Source: a virus
IMG/VR virus record: IMGVR_UViG_3300029914_000099
Location: 1 to 29,653 of that record
Length of the DNA: 29,653 nucleotides
Reading direction: 5' to 3' (one strand)
The translations under genes were made by a program, and so were the position numbers. Numbering within the stretch: the first letter of the stretch is position 1; every line of letters begins with the position of its first letter. The notes under the pieces were generated by a model that saw only the letters and a program-made list of their open reading frames with translations, was not told the origin of the DNA and made no database searches. Of this stretch, positions 29,230-29,653 are shown in pieces.

Positions 29230-29653
29230 ATGACATTTTTCACAGTGTATCGAACACAGAATCTGGTGAACGGGAGGTACTACTTCGGCGTCCATAAGAC
29301 CAAAGACCCCTACGATGGGTACCTTGGGTCGGGTAAGATTTTGAAACGCGCAATAATAAAGTACGGTGAGCCAGCGTTCATCAAGAATCTCTGCTTCATC
29401 TTTGACAATCCAGAGGAGGCTTTCGCTAAGGAGTTTGAACTAATTGAAACGTACCGGCAAGATTCGCTTTGCTACAACCTGAGACAAGGTGGAAGTGGGG
29501 GGTTTGATTGGATAAACCGGGAAGGCAAAGCAGATTATTCAAGGGCAGCGAAAATGTCTCACGGAAGTAAAAGTAAAAGAGACCCCAACCACTATATGAA
29601 GATGGTTGAAGGTAGAAGGAAAAAGGGGTACGGAGTTGCCCCCCAGTTCATAG
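29230..29653 (+). CDS. GIY-YIG (Seg-like) homing endonuclease, 3' end outside window
   Basis: 141 codons are visible before the right edge, with no stop. The N-terminus (FFTVYRTQNLVNGRYYFGVHKT) carries the GIY-YIG equivalent with YFG at 18-20, followed by DGYLGSGKILKRAIIKYG, FAKEFELIE with the likely catalytic Glu, and YNLRQGGSGGF closing the domain. This variant, in which YIG becomes YFG and the Arg region is YLGSGK, is typical of phage Seg-type endonucleases. The following region (MSHGSKSKRDPNHYMKMVEG) would be the DNA-binding part. It lies next to the tRNA genes, a common site for such genes in T4-like phages, and its RBS is inside a hairpin. Confidence 0.88.
   Translation, partial: MTFFTVYRTQNLVNGRYYFGVHKTKDPYDGYLGSGKILKRAIIKYGEPAFIKNLCFIFDNPEEAFAKEFELIETYRQDSLCYNLRQGGSGGFDWINREGKADYSRAAKMSHGSKSKRDPNHYMKMVEGRRKKGYGVAPQFI

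Overview
The window is almost certainly part of a large tailed-phage (caudovirus) genome, or a closely related prophage. Genes are tightly packed on one strand, with many 1- to 4-base stop/start overlaps. They include a phage-type recombination and replication set: a DinG/XPD-like helicase, a RuvC-like nuclease, a DnaQ-like exonuclease, a RecA/UvsX recombinase, an SbcC/Rad50 half, an Mre11/SbcD-like nuclease and PhoH. There are tRNA genes, many small zinc-ribbon proteins of unknown role, and homing endonucleases of three families. The host is not named by the sequence. Strong Shine-Dalgarno (SD) sites and a signal peptide plus beta-barrel protein point to a Gram-negative-type (diderm) host. 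The low-complexity adhesin at the left edge recalls proteins from soil Acidobacteriota and their phages, but that is only an impression.

Layout. 1-3194: 3' part of a very large fibre/adhesin-like protein. 3243-8549: an unknown gene, an Fe-S-type superfamily 2 helicase, a radical SAM protein and three unknown genes. 8550-9270: a secreted beta-barrel-like protein with its own promoter and a strong terminator, laid out as a phage 'moron'. 9342-10687: an HU/IHF protein and a probable ssDNA-binding protein ending in a terminator. 10715-16485: Nudix hydrolase, exonuclease, RuvC-like resolvase, HNH homing endonuclease, RecA/UvsX and the N-terminal half of Rad50/SbcC. 16476-19529: ten small genes (coiled-coil, DUF1653, zinc-ribbon, DUF1937). 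19501-22684: Mre11-like nuclease, GIY-YIG homing endonuclease, frameshifted SET-domain gene, Cys-rich mini-protein, nucleoside deoxyribosyltransferase-like protein and small unknowns. 22726-25319: a metallophosphoesterase, a minus-strand decayed GIY-YIG gene, a MazG-like protein and a LAGLIDADG gene broken by a 43-bp tandem duplication. 25316-28722: unknowns, PhoH, a short serine recombinase and a conserved-looking unknown. 28745-29653: promoter, micro-ORF, terminator, two tRNA-Tyr-like genes and a GIY-YIG homing endonuclease whose ribosome binding site lies inside a perfect 11-bp hairpin; this last gene runs off the right edge.

How it works together. The recombinase, half-Rad50, Mre11-like nuclease, RuvC-like nuclease, helicase, exonuclease and ssDNA-binding candidate would make up a phage recombination-dependent replication system. 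Nudix, MazG-like, DUF1937 and deoxyribosyltransferase-like proteins suggest control of nucleotide pools. Homing endonucleases sit between or overlap these core genes, and at least two of the five have decayed.

Regulation. Several genes follow a -10-like TATTAT/TATTAC hexamer placed only 5-7 bases before the start codon with no SD, as expected for leaderless mRNAs. Others have short leaders with an SD. I did not find a single new multi-gene defence system. The most unusual items are the leaderless-promoter pattern, the moron-like beta-barrel unit, the radical SAM gene, the half-Rad50 ending at its zinc hook, the hairpin-gated homing endonuclease, and the broken SET and LAGLIDADG genes.
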